The notes under the pieces: model-generated
What the model saw: only the letters and a program-made list of their open reading frames with translations
Database searches by the model: none
Told to the model about the DNA's origin: nothing
NCBI GenBank assembly: GCA_963828185.1
Contig: CAWHDV010000017.1
Location: forward strand, 496,001-560,000
Direction: 5' to 3'
DNA length: 64,000 nucleotides
DNA from: Rhodoblastus sp963828185
GTDB taxonomy: Bacteria > Pseudomonadota > Alphaproteobacteria > Rhizobiales > Beijerinckiaceae
In this document: positions 52,376 to 61,378 of the stretch, piece by piece
Layout of the letters: each line of letters opens with the position of its first letter
Numbering within the stretch: position 1 is the stretch's first letter
Made by a program: the position numbers and the translations under genes

Positions 52376-54385
52376 ATGACGGCCGGCTGGTTTCTCGGCG
52401 GCGACGCGGCTTTGCTGGCGCTCGGCGCGCTGGCGCTGGTCGTCGGCCGCGCCCGCTTCGGCTCGACGCTCATTTATGGTGGCGCGCTCGCTGTTTCGAC
52501 CCTGTTGTTCGCCGCAGCGCTTTCGCGCCTGCTGGCGGCGGCTCCCGCCTCGACGCTTGTGTTGCCGCTCGGCCTGCCGTGGGTCGGCGCCAATTTCCGC
52601 ATCGACGCGCTGTCCGCCTTCTTTTTGAGCGTAATCAATTTCGGCGCGGCCGCCGCCAGCCTCTACGGCCTCGGCTACGGCCGCCACGAGCATGAGCCGC
52701 TGCGGGTGCTGCCCTTTTACCCGGTCTTCCTGGCGGCGATGAACCTCGTCCTTGTCGCCGACGACGCCTTCGCTTTCCTTTTGTCGTGGGAATTGATGTC
52801 GCTGGCCTCCTGGGCCTTGGTGATGTCGCATCACCGCGAGGGCGACAATTTGCGCGCGGGCCTCGTCTATATCGTCATGGCCAGCGCCGGGACCTTCGCC
52901 CTGCTGCTGGCTTTCGGCCTGCTCGCCGGCTCGGGCGGCTTCTATTCCTTCGCCGCCATCCGCGCCCATGCGCCCGGCCCGCTCGTCGCGGCGACGGTCT
53001 TGGCGCTGGTCCTGTTCGGCGCCGGCTCGAAGGCGGGCCTCGTACCCCTGCATGTCTGGCTGCCGCTGGCGCATCCCGCCGCGCCGAGCCATGTCTCGGC
53101 GCTGATGAGCGGCGTTATGACCAAGGTGGCGGTCTACGCCTTCATCCGCATCGTCTTCGACCTTTTAGGGCCCGCCGCCTGGTGGTGGGGCGTGCCCGTC
53201 ATCATTCTCGGCGCGGCGACGGCGGTCATCGGCGTCCTGTTCGCGCTGCTCCAGACCGACATCAAGCGCGTCCTCGCCTATTCGACGATCGAGAATATCG
53301 GCGTCATCTTCGTCGCGCTCGGCTTGGCGCTGGGATTTTTGACCTCGGGCTTCAGTCCCGCCGCCGCGCTGGCGATGACCGCCGCCCTGTTCCACGTCTT
53401 GAACCACTCGCTGTTCAAAAGCCTTCTATTCTTCGGCTCTGGCGCCGTGGTGACGGCGACCGGCAAGCGCGAAATGGGTCTGCTCGGCGGCTTGCTGAAC
53501 CGCATGCCGGCGACCGGCCTTTTCGTGCTGATCGGCTGCGCGGCGATTTCCGCCCTGCCGCCGCTCAATGGCTTTGTCTCGGAATGGCTGACGTTCCAGG
53601 CCATCCTGCTCAGCCCGTCGCTGCCGAGTTGGGCGCTGAAATTGTTGATCCCCGGTGCCGGCGCCATGATGGCGCTGGCGGCGGCGCTGGCGGGCGGCTG
53701 TTTCGTCCGCATGTTCGGCATCGCCTTTCTTGGCCGTCCGCGCAGCTCCGCCGCCGAGGACGCCCGGGATGTCGATCGCTTCTCGCTGACCGCCATGGGC
53801 GCCCTCGCCTTGCTGTGCCTGCTGGCGGGCGTGTTTCCTGGCCAGGTGATCGATGCTCTCGCGCCGGTGGCGCGCGCGATGATCGGGGCGGAAATGACGC
53901 CGCAAGCCGCCCTGCCCTGGCTGTCGATCGCGCCGATCGCCGAAAGCCGCAGCTCCTATGACGGCCTGCTGGTGTTTTTCTTTATCGTCTCTTCGGCTTC
54001 GCTCGCGGCCTATGTCATCCATCGGTTCGCCTCGAGCGCGATCCGCCGCGCGCCCGCCTGGGATTGCGGCTTTCCCAACGCCGATCCGGCGGCGCAATAT
54101 ACGCCAGAAAGCTTCGCCCAGCCGGTGCGCCGCGTTTACGCCAATTTCGCCTTCATCGCCCGCGAGCATGTCGACATGCCCGCGCCCGGCGACATGCGCC
54201 CGGCGCGATTTGCTGTGGAATGGCGCGACCTTGCCTGGGATGTTCTCTATGCGCCGGTCATCGGCGGCGTGAACCGGGCGGCGACCTGGCTCAATCGCAT
54301 GCAATTCCTCACCATCCGGCAATATCTCAGCCTGGTCTTCGCGGCTTTGGTGTTCCTCCTGCTGGTCCTCGCGTCATGGGGCTGA
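52376..54385 (+). CDS. hyfB: Hydrogenase-4-like antiporter subunit (HyfB-like)
   Basis: The ATG at 52376 follows GGGAG; the 669-residue protein has about 16 hydrophobic helices. Antiporter-type features are the buried charged residues in FLLSWELMSLASWALV, AGSKAGLVPLHVWLPLAHPA and QTDIKRVLAYSTIENIGVIF, as in NuoL/M/N and HyfB/HycC. It should form part of a proton or sodium channel in the membrane arm. It is the first gene of the six-gene operon and overlaps hyfC by ten bases. Confidence 0.92.
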   Translation: MTAGWFLGGDAALLALGALALVVGRARFGSTLIYGGALAVSTLLFAAALSRLLAAAPASTLVLPLGLPWVGANFRIDALSAFFLSVINFGAAAASLYGLGYGRHEHEPLRVLPFYPVFLAAMNLVLVADDAFAFLLSWELMSLASWALVMSHHREGDNLRAGLVYIVMASAGTFALLLAFGLLAGSGGFYSFAAIRAHAPGPLVAATVLALVLFGAGSKAGLVPLHVWLPLAHPAAPSHVSALMSGVMTKVAVYAFIRIVFDLLGPAAWWWGVPVIILGAATAVIGVLFALLQTDIKRVLAYSTIENIGVIFVALGLALGFLTSGFSPAAALAMTAALFHVLNHSLFKSLLFFGSGAVVTATGKREMGLLGGLLNRMPATGLFVLIGCAAISALPPLNGFVSEWLTFQAILLSPSLPSWALKLLIPGAGAMMALAAALAGGCFVRMFGIAFLGRPRSSAAEDARDVDRFSLTAMGALALLCLLAGVFPGQVIDALAPVARAMIGAEMTPQAALPWLSIAPIAESRSSYDGLLVFFFIVSSASLAAYVIHRFASSAIRRAPAWDCGFPNADPAAQYTPESFAQPVRRVYANFAFIAREHVDMPAPGDMRPARFAVEWRDLAWDVLYAPVIGGVNRAATWLNRMQFLTIRQYLSLVFAALVFLLLVLASWG

Positions 54386-55332
54386 TCGTCGATCTCTCGA
54401 TCCAGATTTCGCAGATGCTGGTGGTGCTGCTGCTGGCGCCGCTTTTGACCGGGTTCGTACGCAAGGCCAAGGCGCGCCTGCTGCGGCGGCGCGGGGCGCC
54501 GCTGTTGCAACCCTATTTCGATCTCTTGAAACTCGCGCGCAAGGAGGCCGTCGTCGCCGAAAGCGCATCATGGCTGTTTCGCGCCGCGCCCTATCTGATC
54601 TTCGCCGCCACTTGGGTGGCGGCGGCGCTGGTGCCGACCTTCGCCACCGGGCTGCTTTTCAGCTGGTCGGCCGATCTCATCGTCATCACCGCGTTGCTCG
54701 GCAGCGCCCGCTTTTTCCTGGCGCTGGCCGGCATGGACGTCGGCACGAGCTTCGGCGGCCTCGGTTCGAGCCGCGAAATGATGTTCGCCACCTTGGCCGA
54801 GCCGGCGCTGATCATGATCGTCTTCACTTTGGCGTTGATCGCCGGCTCGACGCAATTGTCGACCGTCGCCGGCTTCATGCTGTCGCCGGCCGTCGGCCTG
54901 CGCGTTTCCCTCGGCATGGCGCTGATCGCCCTGGTGATCGTCGCGCTGGCGGAAAACGCCCGCATTCCCGTCGACAATCCGGCGACCCATCTCGAACTGA
55001 CCATGGTGCACGAAGCGATGGTGCTGGAATATTCCGGCCGGCATCTGGCGATGATCGAATTGTCGTCGCAGATCAAGCTGCTGCTCTATATTTCGCTGAT
55101 CGCCTGCGTGTTCGCGCCCTGGGGTCTCGCGCCGGCGGGAACGGGTTTTTCAACGCATCTCGCCGGCCTTCTCGCCTATGCCGGCAAGCTCGCGGGCGCG
55201 GGGCTGATGCTGGCTTTGTTCGAGACCAGCGTGGCGAAGATGCGCGTCTTCCGCGTCTCGGATTTTCTGGGCGTGGCGCTGATGCTGGGGCTGCTCGCCA
55301 CGCTCCTGCGCTTCATGTCGCGAGGGCTGTAG
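54376..55332 (+). CDS. hyfC: Membrane anchor subunit (HyfC/NuoH-like)
   Basis: A 318-residue protein with eight hydrophobic helices. The family motifs PLLQPYFDLLKLARKEAV, ENARIPVDNPATHLELTMVH and EYSGRHLAMIELSSQIKLLL match NuoH/HycD/HyfC, the subunit that joins the catalytic arm to the channel subunits. The ATG overlaps the end of hyfB. Length is normal. Confidence 0.93.
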   Translation: MGLIVDLSIQISQMLVVLLLAPLLTGFVRKAKARLLRRRGAPLLQPYFDLLKLARKEAVVAESASWLFRAAPYLIFAATWVAAALVPTFATGLLFSWSADLIVITALLGSARFFLALAGMDVGTSFGGLGSSREMMFATLAEPALIMIVFTLALIAGSTQLSTVAGFMLSPAVGLRVSLGMALIALVIVALAENARIPVDNPATHLELTMVHEAMVLEYSGRHLAMIELSSQIKLLLYISLIACVFAPWGLAPAGTGFSTHLAGLLAYAGKLAGAGLMLALFETSVAKMRVFRVSDFLGVALMLGLLATLLRFMSRGL

Positions 55333-55333
55333 C

Positions 55334-55996
55334 ATGGACCGGCTCAATTTCGACATCGCCCATCTCTTCGCCGGCGGCCTCGTGCTGGTCAGCTTCATGC
55401 TGCTCTACCAGGACCGGATCTACGCGCTCCTCAACATGTACGCCTTCCAGGCGCTGGTGCTGGCCGCTTCCGTCGGCTGGCAGGCCTATGTCCAGCACGC
55501 GCCGCACCTCTATATCACCGCCGTCATCACCCTGGTCTTCAAGGCGACCGTCATACCCGTCGCGCTGCATCGCATCGTCGCGCGGCTCGGCATCGAGCGG
55601 CAGATCGAGACGGTGGTCAGCACGGTGCCGACGATGCTGGCCGGCATCGCGCTGGTGTCGCTGTCGATGGTGGTCATGCTGCGCGTCACGCAAGGAGCCG
55701 ACGCGCTCGCCCGCGAGGACCTGGCGTTTGCGCTGTCGGTGGTGCTGCTTGGCCTGCTGATGATGGTCACGCGCAGCAATGCGGTGAGCCAGGTCGTCGG
55801 CTTCATGTCGCTGGAAAACGGACTGATCCTGGCGGCGACCGGCGCCAAGGGCATGCCGCTGGTGGTCGAGATCAGCGTCGCCTTCTCGATCCTGATCGCG
55901 TTGATCGTCGTCGGCATCTTTTTGTTCCGCATTCGGGAACGCTTCGATTCGGTCGACATGCAGGCGCTGGATGAGTCCAGGAGCAAGAGACGATGA
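55334..55996 (+). CDS. hyfE: Membrane subunit HyfE-like
   Basis: A 220-residue protein with six to seven hydrophobic helices. LVSFMLLYQDRIYALLNMYA, FKATVIPVALHRIVARLGIE and FMSLENGLILAATGAKGMPL are typical of HyfE, which resembles NuoK with extra helices. It starts one base after the hyfC stop. Confidence 0.92.
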   Translation: MDRLNFDIAHLFAGGLVLVSFMLLYQDRIYALLNMYAFQALVLAASVGWQAYVQHAPHLYITAVITLVFKATVIPVALHRIVARLGIERQIETVVSTVPTMLAGIALVSLSMVVMLRVTQGADALAREDLAFALSVVLLGLLMMVTRSNAVSQVVGFMSLENGLILAATGAKGMPLVVEISVAFSILIALIVVGIFLFRIRERFDSVDMQALDESRSKRR

Positions 55997-56006
55997 GCAA
56001 AAGGCG

Positions 56007-57455
56007 ATGAGCGCGCTGCTGGCAAAAAACATCGACGTGATCCTGTTCCTGCCCGCGGCGACAGCGCTGGTTCTGGCTGCGCTGTCGAACTATCGCCTGT
56101 CGGCGCGGCTCAACATGGCCTCGGCCTTCGTGACCTTTCTCGCGGCTTTGTCGCTGTTTTTCGCCAAGCCCGCCTCGGGCCGCTATCTGCTGGTCGACGA
56201 CCTCAACATCGTCTTCGTGGTGCTGAACACATTCGTCGCTTTCACCACCAGCGTCTTCAGCGCCAGCTATATCGCGCACGAACTCGAGACCGGTCATCTG
56301 ACCCAAGCGCACTTGCGCTTCTACCACGCCATGTACCAGGTGCTGCTCGGCGCCATGAACCTGGCGCTGGTCGCCAACAATATCGGCCTAATGTGGGTGG
56401 CGATCGAAGTCGCGACGCTCACCACCGTGTTGATGGTCGGCATCTACCGCACCGAACGGGCGCTGGAGGCGGCGTGGAAATATTTCATCCTCGGCAGCGT
56501 CGGCATCGCGCTGGCGCTGTTTGGCACGATTCTCATCTACATGGCGGCGCGGCCGGTGGTCGGCGAAGGCCTCAACGGCATGGTGTGGACGGTGCTGATC
56601 CAGCATGTCGCGGCCTTCGACCCGGCGCTGCTGAACCTCGCCTTCGTCTTCCTGCTGCTCGGCTATGGCACCAAGGTCGGCCTCGCGCCGCTGCACGCCT
56701 GGCTGCCCGACGCCCACGCCGAGGGGCCGACGCCGATCTCCGCCGTGCTTTCCGGCTTGCTGCTCAATGTTGCGCTTTATGCGGTGCTGCGCTTCAAGCT
56801 TCTGATGTCCGCCAACGCCCACGCCATTGCGCCGGGGCCGCTGATGGCGACGCTCGGCTTGCTGTCGCTGGTCTTCGCCGGCTTCATGCTGTACCGGCGC
56901 ACCGACATCAAGCGGCTGTTCGCCTATTCATCGATCGAGCACATGGGGATCATCTCCTTTGCGTTCGGGATTGGCGGCCCGCTCGCCAATTTCGCCGGCC
57001 TGTTGCACATGACCATGCACAGCCTGACCAAATCGGCGATCTTCTTCGCCGTCGGCCAGGTCGCGCAGGCCAAGGGCACGCAGAAGATCGACGACATCCG
57101 CGGCCTCACCGTCACCCATCCGCTGCTCGGCTGGGGCCTGGTCTTCGGCGTCGTGGCGATCGCCGGCCTGCCGCCGACCGGCGTGTTCATGAGCGAATTC
57201 CTGATCGTCTCTTCGACTGTCGCCAGCCATCCCTTGCTGGCGCTGCCGCTGGTGGGCGGGCTCTTGGTGGCGTTCGGCGCGCTGATGTGGCGGCTGCACG
57301 GTTTCGCCTTCGGCGAGCCGACGGGGAGCGTGGCGCCGGTCGAGGCCTCGTCGCTGCCGCTGGCGATGCATCTCGGCCTGGTGCTGCTGGCCGGGCTCTA
57401 CCTGCCGCCGCCGCTGGTCGCCTGGTTCCAGCATGTCGCGGCGATGCTGCGATAA
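56007..57455 (+). CDS. hyfF: Second antiporter subunit (HyfF-like)
   Basis: The ATG at 56007 gives 482 residues and about 14 helices. MWVAIEVATLTTVLMVGIYR, YGTKVGLAPLHAWLPDAHAE and RRTDIKRLFAYSSIEHMGII contain the buried Glu, Lys and His of antiporter-type subunits. With HyfB this gives the complex two ion-translocating modules; a third (HyfD) is absent. It follows hyfE after ten bases. Confidence 0.92.
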   Translation: MSALLAKNIDVILFLPAATALVLAALSNYRLSARLNMASAFVTFLAALSLFFAKPASGRYLLVDDLNIVFVVLNTFVAFTTSVFSASYIAHELETGHLTQAHLRFYHAMYQVLLGAMNLALVANNIGLMWVAIEVATLTTVLMVGIYRTERALEAAWKYFILGSVGIALALFGTILIYMAARPVVGEGLNGMVWTVLIQHVAAFDPALLNLAFVFLLLGYGTKVGLAPLHAWLPDAHAEGPTPISAVLSGLLLNVALYAVLRFKLLMSANAHAIAPGPLMATLGLLSLVFAGFMLYRRTDIKRLFAYSSIEHMGIISFAFGIGGPLANFAGLLHMTMHSLTKSAIFFAVGQVAQAKGTQKIDDIRGLTVTHPLLGWGLVFGVVAIAGLPPTGVFMSEFLIVSSTVASHPLLALPLVGGLLVAFGALMWRLHGFAFGEPTGSVAPVEASSLPLAMHLGLVLLAGLYLPPPLVAWFQHVAAMLR

Positions 57456-57468
57456 TCGAGGTTCCCCC

Positions 57469-59001
57469 ATGCCGACCCTCACAAAACTGTTCAGCGCCTT
57501 TCCGCCACAGCAGCGTCACCATCCCTGGCCGCGCCGCGTGGTGGACGAGGCGTGCTGGCGCGTGCTCATCGCCAAGCTCGCCGCCGGGCGGACTTCGCTG
57601 CTCGGCCTGTGGGGCGACAGGGTTCATGATCTGGGCGTGGTCCATATGGCGATGCTCGAACAGGAGCCCGCCTCCGTCACCATCGCCAGCCTGCCCTGCC
57701 CGCAGGCGAAATTCCCGTCGGTGGGCCGCTTCCATCCGCCGGCGATCCGCTTCGAGCGCGCGATCAAGGATCTTTTCGGTTTTCACGCCGAAGGCGCCGC
57801 CGATGGACGGCCCTGGCTCGATCACGGCCGCTGGTCGGAAGGTTGGCCGCTCGGTTCGAAAAGCCCGCCTCCGGCGACGCCGCCCGCTTATGAATTCCTG
57901 CGAAGCGAGGGTGAGGGCCTGCACCAGATACCGGTCGGCCCGGTTCACGCCGGCATCATCGAGCCCGGCCATTTCCGCTTCACCGCCTCAGGCGAGACCA
58001 TCGTGCGGCTGGAGGAACGGCTCGGCTATACCCACAAGGGCGTCGAAGCCCTGATGGCCGGCGCTACGCCTTCGCACGCCGCCAAATACGCGGCGCGCGC
58101 CTCCGGCGACAGCACCGTGGCCTATTCGGCGGCTTTCGCCCAAGCCGTCGAAGCGGCGCTGGGCGTCGATATCCCTCCCCGCGCAAAATTTCTGCGCGCG
58201 CTGATGGCGGAGCTGGAGCGGTTGGCCAACCATCTCGGCGACATCGGCGCCGTATGCAACGACGCCGCTTTCGCGTTGATGCTCGCCCATTGCAGCGTGC
58301 TGCGCGAACGGGTTTTACGCGTCTGCGCCACCTGTTTCGGCCATCGCCTGATGATGGACGCCATCGTTCCCGGCGGGTTGAGCGTCGATCTGCCCGAGCA
58401 TGGGCCGACCCTCCTGCGCGGCCTTGTGGCGACGATCCGCCTCGCCTGGCCACAACTCGTCGGCCTTTACGACAATACCGCCTCGTTGCAGGACCGCACC
58501 GTGGCGACCGGCGTTCTCAAGCCGGAGCTGGCGAAGCAATTCGCCTGCGGCGGCTTTGTCGGGCGCGCTTCGGGCCGCGATTTCGACGCGCGCCGCGATC
58601 TCGGCTACGCGCCGTACGACCGGCTCACTTTCGAGGTTCCAGTCCTGAAGCAAGGCGACGTGAACGCGCGCGTGTGGATTCGCATCAGGGAGGTCGAGCA
58701 GAGCCTGTCGCTGATCGAGCAGATCCTGTCCGCCCTGCCCTCTGGCGCCATTCGCGCCGAATTGCCCTCCGGCCCCGGCGAAGGCCATGGCGAAGGATTG
58801 GCGCTCGTCGAAGGCTTTCGCGGCGACATCCTCGCCTGGGCGCGGCTTTCGGCCGAGGGGACGATCGAGCGCTGCCATCTGCGCGATCCGTCCTGGCTGC
58901 AATGGCCGCTGCTCGAGGCGGCGATCGAAGGCAATATCGTCGCCGACTTCCCGCTCTGCAACAAGAGCTTCAACTGCTCCTACTCCGGGCACGATCTCTG
59001 A
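57469..59001 (+). CDS. hyfG: Large catalytic-type subunit (HyfG-like, NuoC-NuoD fusion) without the usual nickel cysteines
   Basis: A 510-residue protein. Residues 1-130 are the NuoC-like part (LFGFHAEGAADGRPWLDHGR). The NuoD/hydrogenase-large part starts with PVGPVHAGIIEPGHFRF and ERLGYTHKGVEALMAG. Where [NiFe] enzymes have RxCGxC, this protein has ARASGDSTVAYS (residues 209-220), with Ser in both Cys places. The C-terminal motif is LCNKSFNCSYSGHDL (C-x5-C) instead of DPCxxC. A nickel site is therefore unlikely, which matches Ehr-type complexes. RVCATC at 284-289 is not at the ligand position. The substrate is unknown. Confidence 0.9.
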   Translation: MPTLTKLFSAFPPQQRHHPWPRRVVDEACWRVLIAKLAAGRTSLLGLWGDRVHDLGVVHMAMLEQEPASVTIASLPCPQAKFPSVGRFHPPAIRFERAIKDLFGFHAEGAADGRPWLDHGRWSEGWPLGSKSPPPATPPAYEFLRSEGEGLHQIPVGPVHAGIIEPGHFRFTASGETIVRLEERLGYTHKGVEALMAGATPSHAAKYAARASGDSTVAYSAAFAQAVEAALGVDIPPRAKFLRALMAELERLANHLGDIGAVCNDAAFALMLAHCSVLRERVLRVCATCFGHRLMMDAIVPGGLSVDLPEHGPTLLRGLVATIRLAWPQLVGLYDNTASLQDRTVATGVLKPELAKQFACGGFVGRASGRDFDARRDLGYAPYDRLTFEVPVLKQGDVNARVWIRIREVEQSLSLIEQILSALPSGAIRAELPSGPGEGHGEGLALVEGFRGDILAWARLSAEGTIERCHLRDPSWLQWPLLEAAIEGNIVADFPLCNKSFNCSYSGHDL

Positions 59002-59672
59002 TGCGCAAAATCCTCCTGCAAAGCGTGCTGCGGCCGCCCCTGACCGAAAAGCCGCCCGCCAGCGACGATCCCGAGCTGATCGCGCTGATGCGCGAACTCA
59101 AGCAGGGCATGGACGCGGTTTTCGGCGGCAGCCTGGCGATCCGCCAGATCGATGCCGGTTCGTGCAACGGCTGCGAGCTCGAAATCAACGCCTTGAGCAA
59201 TCCGTTTTACGATCTCGAGCGCTTCGGCCTGAAATTCGTCGCCTCGCCGCGCCACGCCGACGTGCTGCTCGTCACCGGCCCGGTGACGGCCAACATGCGC
59301 GAGGCCTTGCGCCGCACTTACGATGCGACGCCTTCGCCGAAATGGGTGATCGCCGCCGGCGCCTGCGCGCTCGACGGCGGTCTCTATCGCGGCTCCTACG
59401 CTTGCGTCGGCGGCGTGGCGGAGGTCATTCCGGTCGATCTGCACATTCCCGGCTGCCCGCCGGAGCCGAAGAGCTTGATCAGGGGCCTGCTCGCTTTGGC
59501 GACGGGACCGCCTCGCGCCGAGAAAGGGGTGAAACTTGGAAGTCGAGGCCTTGGTCATCGGCGCCGGAGTGCTGGGCCTCGCGGTCGCCCGCCGACTGGC
59601 CGCGATGGGGCGCGAGGTTCTCGTGCTGGAAGCCGAAAAGACCATCGGCTCGCAGACTTCGTCGCACAATAG
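59001..59672 (+). CDS. hyfI: Small iron-sulfur subunit (HyfI/NuoB-like)
   Basis: The ATG overlaps the hyfG stop (TGATG). The NuoB-type [4Fe-4S] ligands are all present: AGSCNGCELEINAL (two Cys), GACALDGGL and DLHIPGCPPEP. As written it has 223 residues, but the last 45 (from GVKLGSRG on) are arginine/glycine-rich and overlap the next gene by 137 bp. Family members end near residue 176. One G too many in the GGGG run at 59526-59529 would explain this, because the other frame stops there. Electrons would pass through this cluster to the membrane arm. Confidence 0.88.
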   Translation: MRKILLQSVLRPPLTEKPPASDDPELIALMRELKQGMDAVFGGSLAIRQIDAGSCNGCELEINALSNPFYDLERFGLKFVASPRHADVLLVTGPVTANMREALRRTYDATPSPKWVIAAGACALDGGLYRGSYACVGGVAEVIPVDLHIPGCPPEPKSLIRGLLALATGPPRAEKGVKLGSRGLGHRRRSAGPRGRPPTGRDGARGSRAGSRKDHRLADFVAQ

Positions 59673-60636
59673 CGGGGTGATCCACGCGGGTCTCTACTAC
59701 CCTGAAAACAGCCTGAAGGCGCGCACCTGCGTCGAAGGCCGCGAAAAGCTCTACGCCTATTGCCAATCGCGCGGCGTCGCCGCGAAAAAGCATCGGCAAG
59801 CTGATCGTCGCCACCGACGCGGCGCAACTGCCGCAACTCGAGGCTTTGGCGCGGCAAGGCCGACGCAACGGCCTCAATGATCTCGTCTGGCTCGACGCTG
59901 CCGAGGCGGCAAAAATCGAGCCGGAAATCCGCTGCCACGCCGCGCTCCTCTCGCCTTCGACCGGCATCATCGACGCTTTCGCGCTGATGCTGGCCTTGCA
60001 GGCCGACGCCGAAAATTCCGACGCCCAGTTCGTCTTGCGCAGCCGCGTCACCGGCGTTTCCCGCTAGGCCGGGGATTTACGGTGCGGACCGCCGATATGC
60101 GGACGAGTCGCTGGATTGCCGCATCCTCGTCAATTGCGCCGGGCATGGCGCGCATGACATCGCCCAGCACGATGTCGGATTATCCGCAAGACCGCATCCC
60201 GCCGCGCTTTCTCGCCAAGGGCAATTATTGCTCGGTCTCGGGCCGCGCGACCTTTTCGCATCTCGTTTATCCGCTGCCCGAGCCCGGTGGCCTCGGCGTG
60301 CATGTGACGCTCGATCTCGACGGAAACATGCGGCTCGGGCCGGACGTGCATTGGGTCGACGAAATCGATTATCGCCCGTCTCAGGGTATCGAGCCGGGTT
60401 TTCGCGCTTCGGCGGCAAAATTCTGGCCGGGGATCGACGGCCGGGATATCGCTACGTCAGCCTGCGGCGTGCGGCCGAAGATTAGCGGTCCGGGTGAACA
60501 GGCCGCCGATTTCCGCATCGACGGCCCGGCGCTGCACGGGATGGCCGGCCTCGTCCATTGTTTCGGCGTGGAATCGCCGGGACTGACCGCCGCGCTGGCG
60601 CTGGCGGATCTGATCGCCGCGCAGGCGCTGGGCTGA
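59536..60636 (+). pseudogene. FAD-dependent oxidoreductase, L-2-hydroxyglutarate oxidase-like, with several frameshifts
   Basis: From a TTG at 59536: VEALVIGAGVLGLAVARRLA (FAD motif), SSHNSGVIHAGLYYPENSLK and ARTCVEGREKLYAYC, break near 59791. It continues KLIVATDAAQLPQLEALARQ and STGIIDAFALMLALQADA, break after 60060. Next is LDCRILVNCAGHGAHDIAQ, with a break near 60175. Last come RIPPRFLAKGNYCSVSGRAT, YPLPEPGGLGVHVTLDLDG and VHCFGVESPGLTAALALADL. This order matches LhgO-type enzymes. At least three single-base shifts make it nonfunctional as written. Confidence 0.85.
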
Positions 60637-60726
60637 CCGTTGGCGCGGCCGACGTTCGCACAGGTAAAACCGAGCCAACGCCATCGGCGACGATAGACAT
60701 TGCGCTGGGTGCCTTTCCATAACAGT

Positions 60727-61292
60727 TGTGCTATGGCGAAGATCGCGTTTGTGCGCCTGCTGCCCATGCTGAAGGCGTCGCCGCCCCCCGCAAACGTCCA
60801 TCATTATTCGCCAGGCGATGAGGTTTCCGCCGCGACGCCCTTCGCTGATTTGCGTGTGGATTTGCGCGGCTGCTTCGTCGAGCCTGCGGTGCTTTTGACC
60901 TTGCGCTTCTGACCCAGCCCCATGCTCAACGCCAGCGCCGAGCGACGTGCCGCGTAGTTCGGTGCAACCATGGGGTAGTCGCCGGCCAAGCCCCATTTTT
61001 TACGATACTGCTCAGGCGTCAAGTCGAAAGTCGTCAGGAGGTGGCGTTTCAACGATTTGAATTTTTTGCCATTTTCAAGGCAGACGATGAAATCGGGGAA
61101 GACTGATTTCTTGATCGGCACGGCAGGTTTTTGTTCCTCGGCGACAACGGTTTCAACGCCAGTGGAAATTCGAAGAAGGGTGCCATGGACGTCGGCGATC
61201 AGGCCCGGTAGATCCGCGGGGTGAACCGAATTTTTATGGACGTAAGCCGAAATAATATCGGCGGCGAGCCCCACAATGTTCGGTTCGGTCAT
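60727..61292. repeat. Duplicated segment shared with 29899-30478
   Basis: Both segments hold the MucR-like gene and its 3' flank. The flanks share a stretch ending GCTATGGCGAAGATCGCGTT about 75-90 bp beyond the gene's stop, so the copied unit is larger than the coding region. Copy 2 lacks the XRE and small-protein neighbours of copy 1. Confidence 0.75.
60804..61292 (-). CDS. Ros/MucR-type transcription regulator, zinc ligands altered (copy 2)
   Basis: A 162-residue protein from ATG 61292, nearly identical to the product of 29990-30478: FPDFIVCLENGKKFKSLKRH and TPEQYRKKWGLAGDYPMVAP. The same two ligand changes (Asn for the second ligand, Thr for the last His) are present in both copies, so the changes predate the duplication. 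It is followed by a broken FAD oxidoreductase and preceded by an IS1380 remnant. Confidence 0.88.
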   Translation of the reverse strand: MTEPNIVGLAADIISAYVHKNSVHPADLPGLIADVHGTLLRISTGVETVVAEEQKPAVPIKKSVFPDFIVCLENGKKFKSLKRHLLTTFDLTPEQYRKKWGLAGDYPMVAPNYAARRSALALSMGLGQKRKVKSTAGSTKQPRKSTRKSAKGVAAETSSPGE

Positions 61293-61378
61293 TTCGTACC
61301 CTGTGCTCCCGTTGCAACGCGAAACGACATCTTGCACCAACCGTCCTAACCCATCCTATTCACGGCACGCCTGATTTT

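Noticed and set aside
57469..59001. HyfG as a true [NiFe] hydrogenase because of the RVCATC motif
   Set aside because: By order of conserved blocks the L1 site lies between HKGVEALM and the AVEAALGVD helix and reads SGDS; RVCATC falls about 70 residues later.
52786..59672. Several open frames of 300-550 codons in other frames of the hyf-like operon
   Set aside because: They mirror genes with clear subunit motifs and contiguous overlaps; composition is typical of frame shadows in GC-rich DNA.
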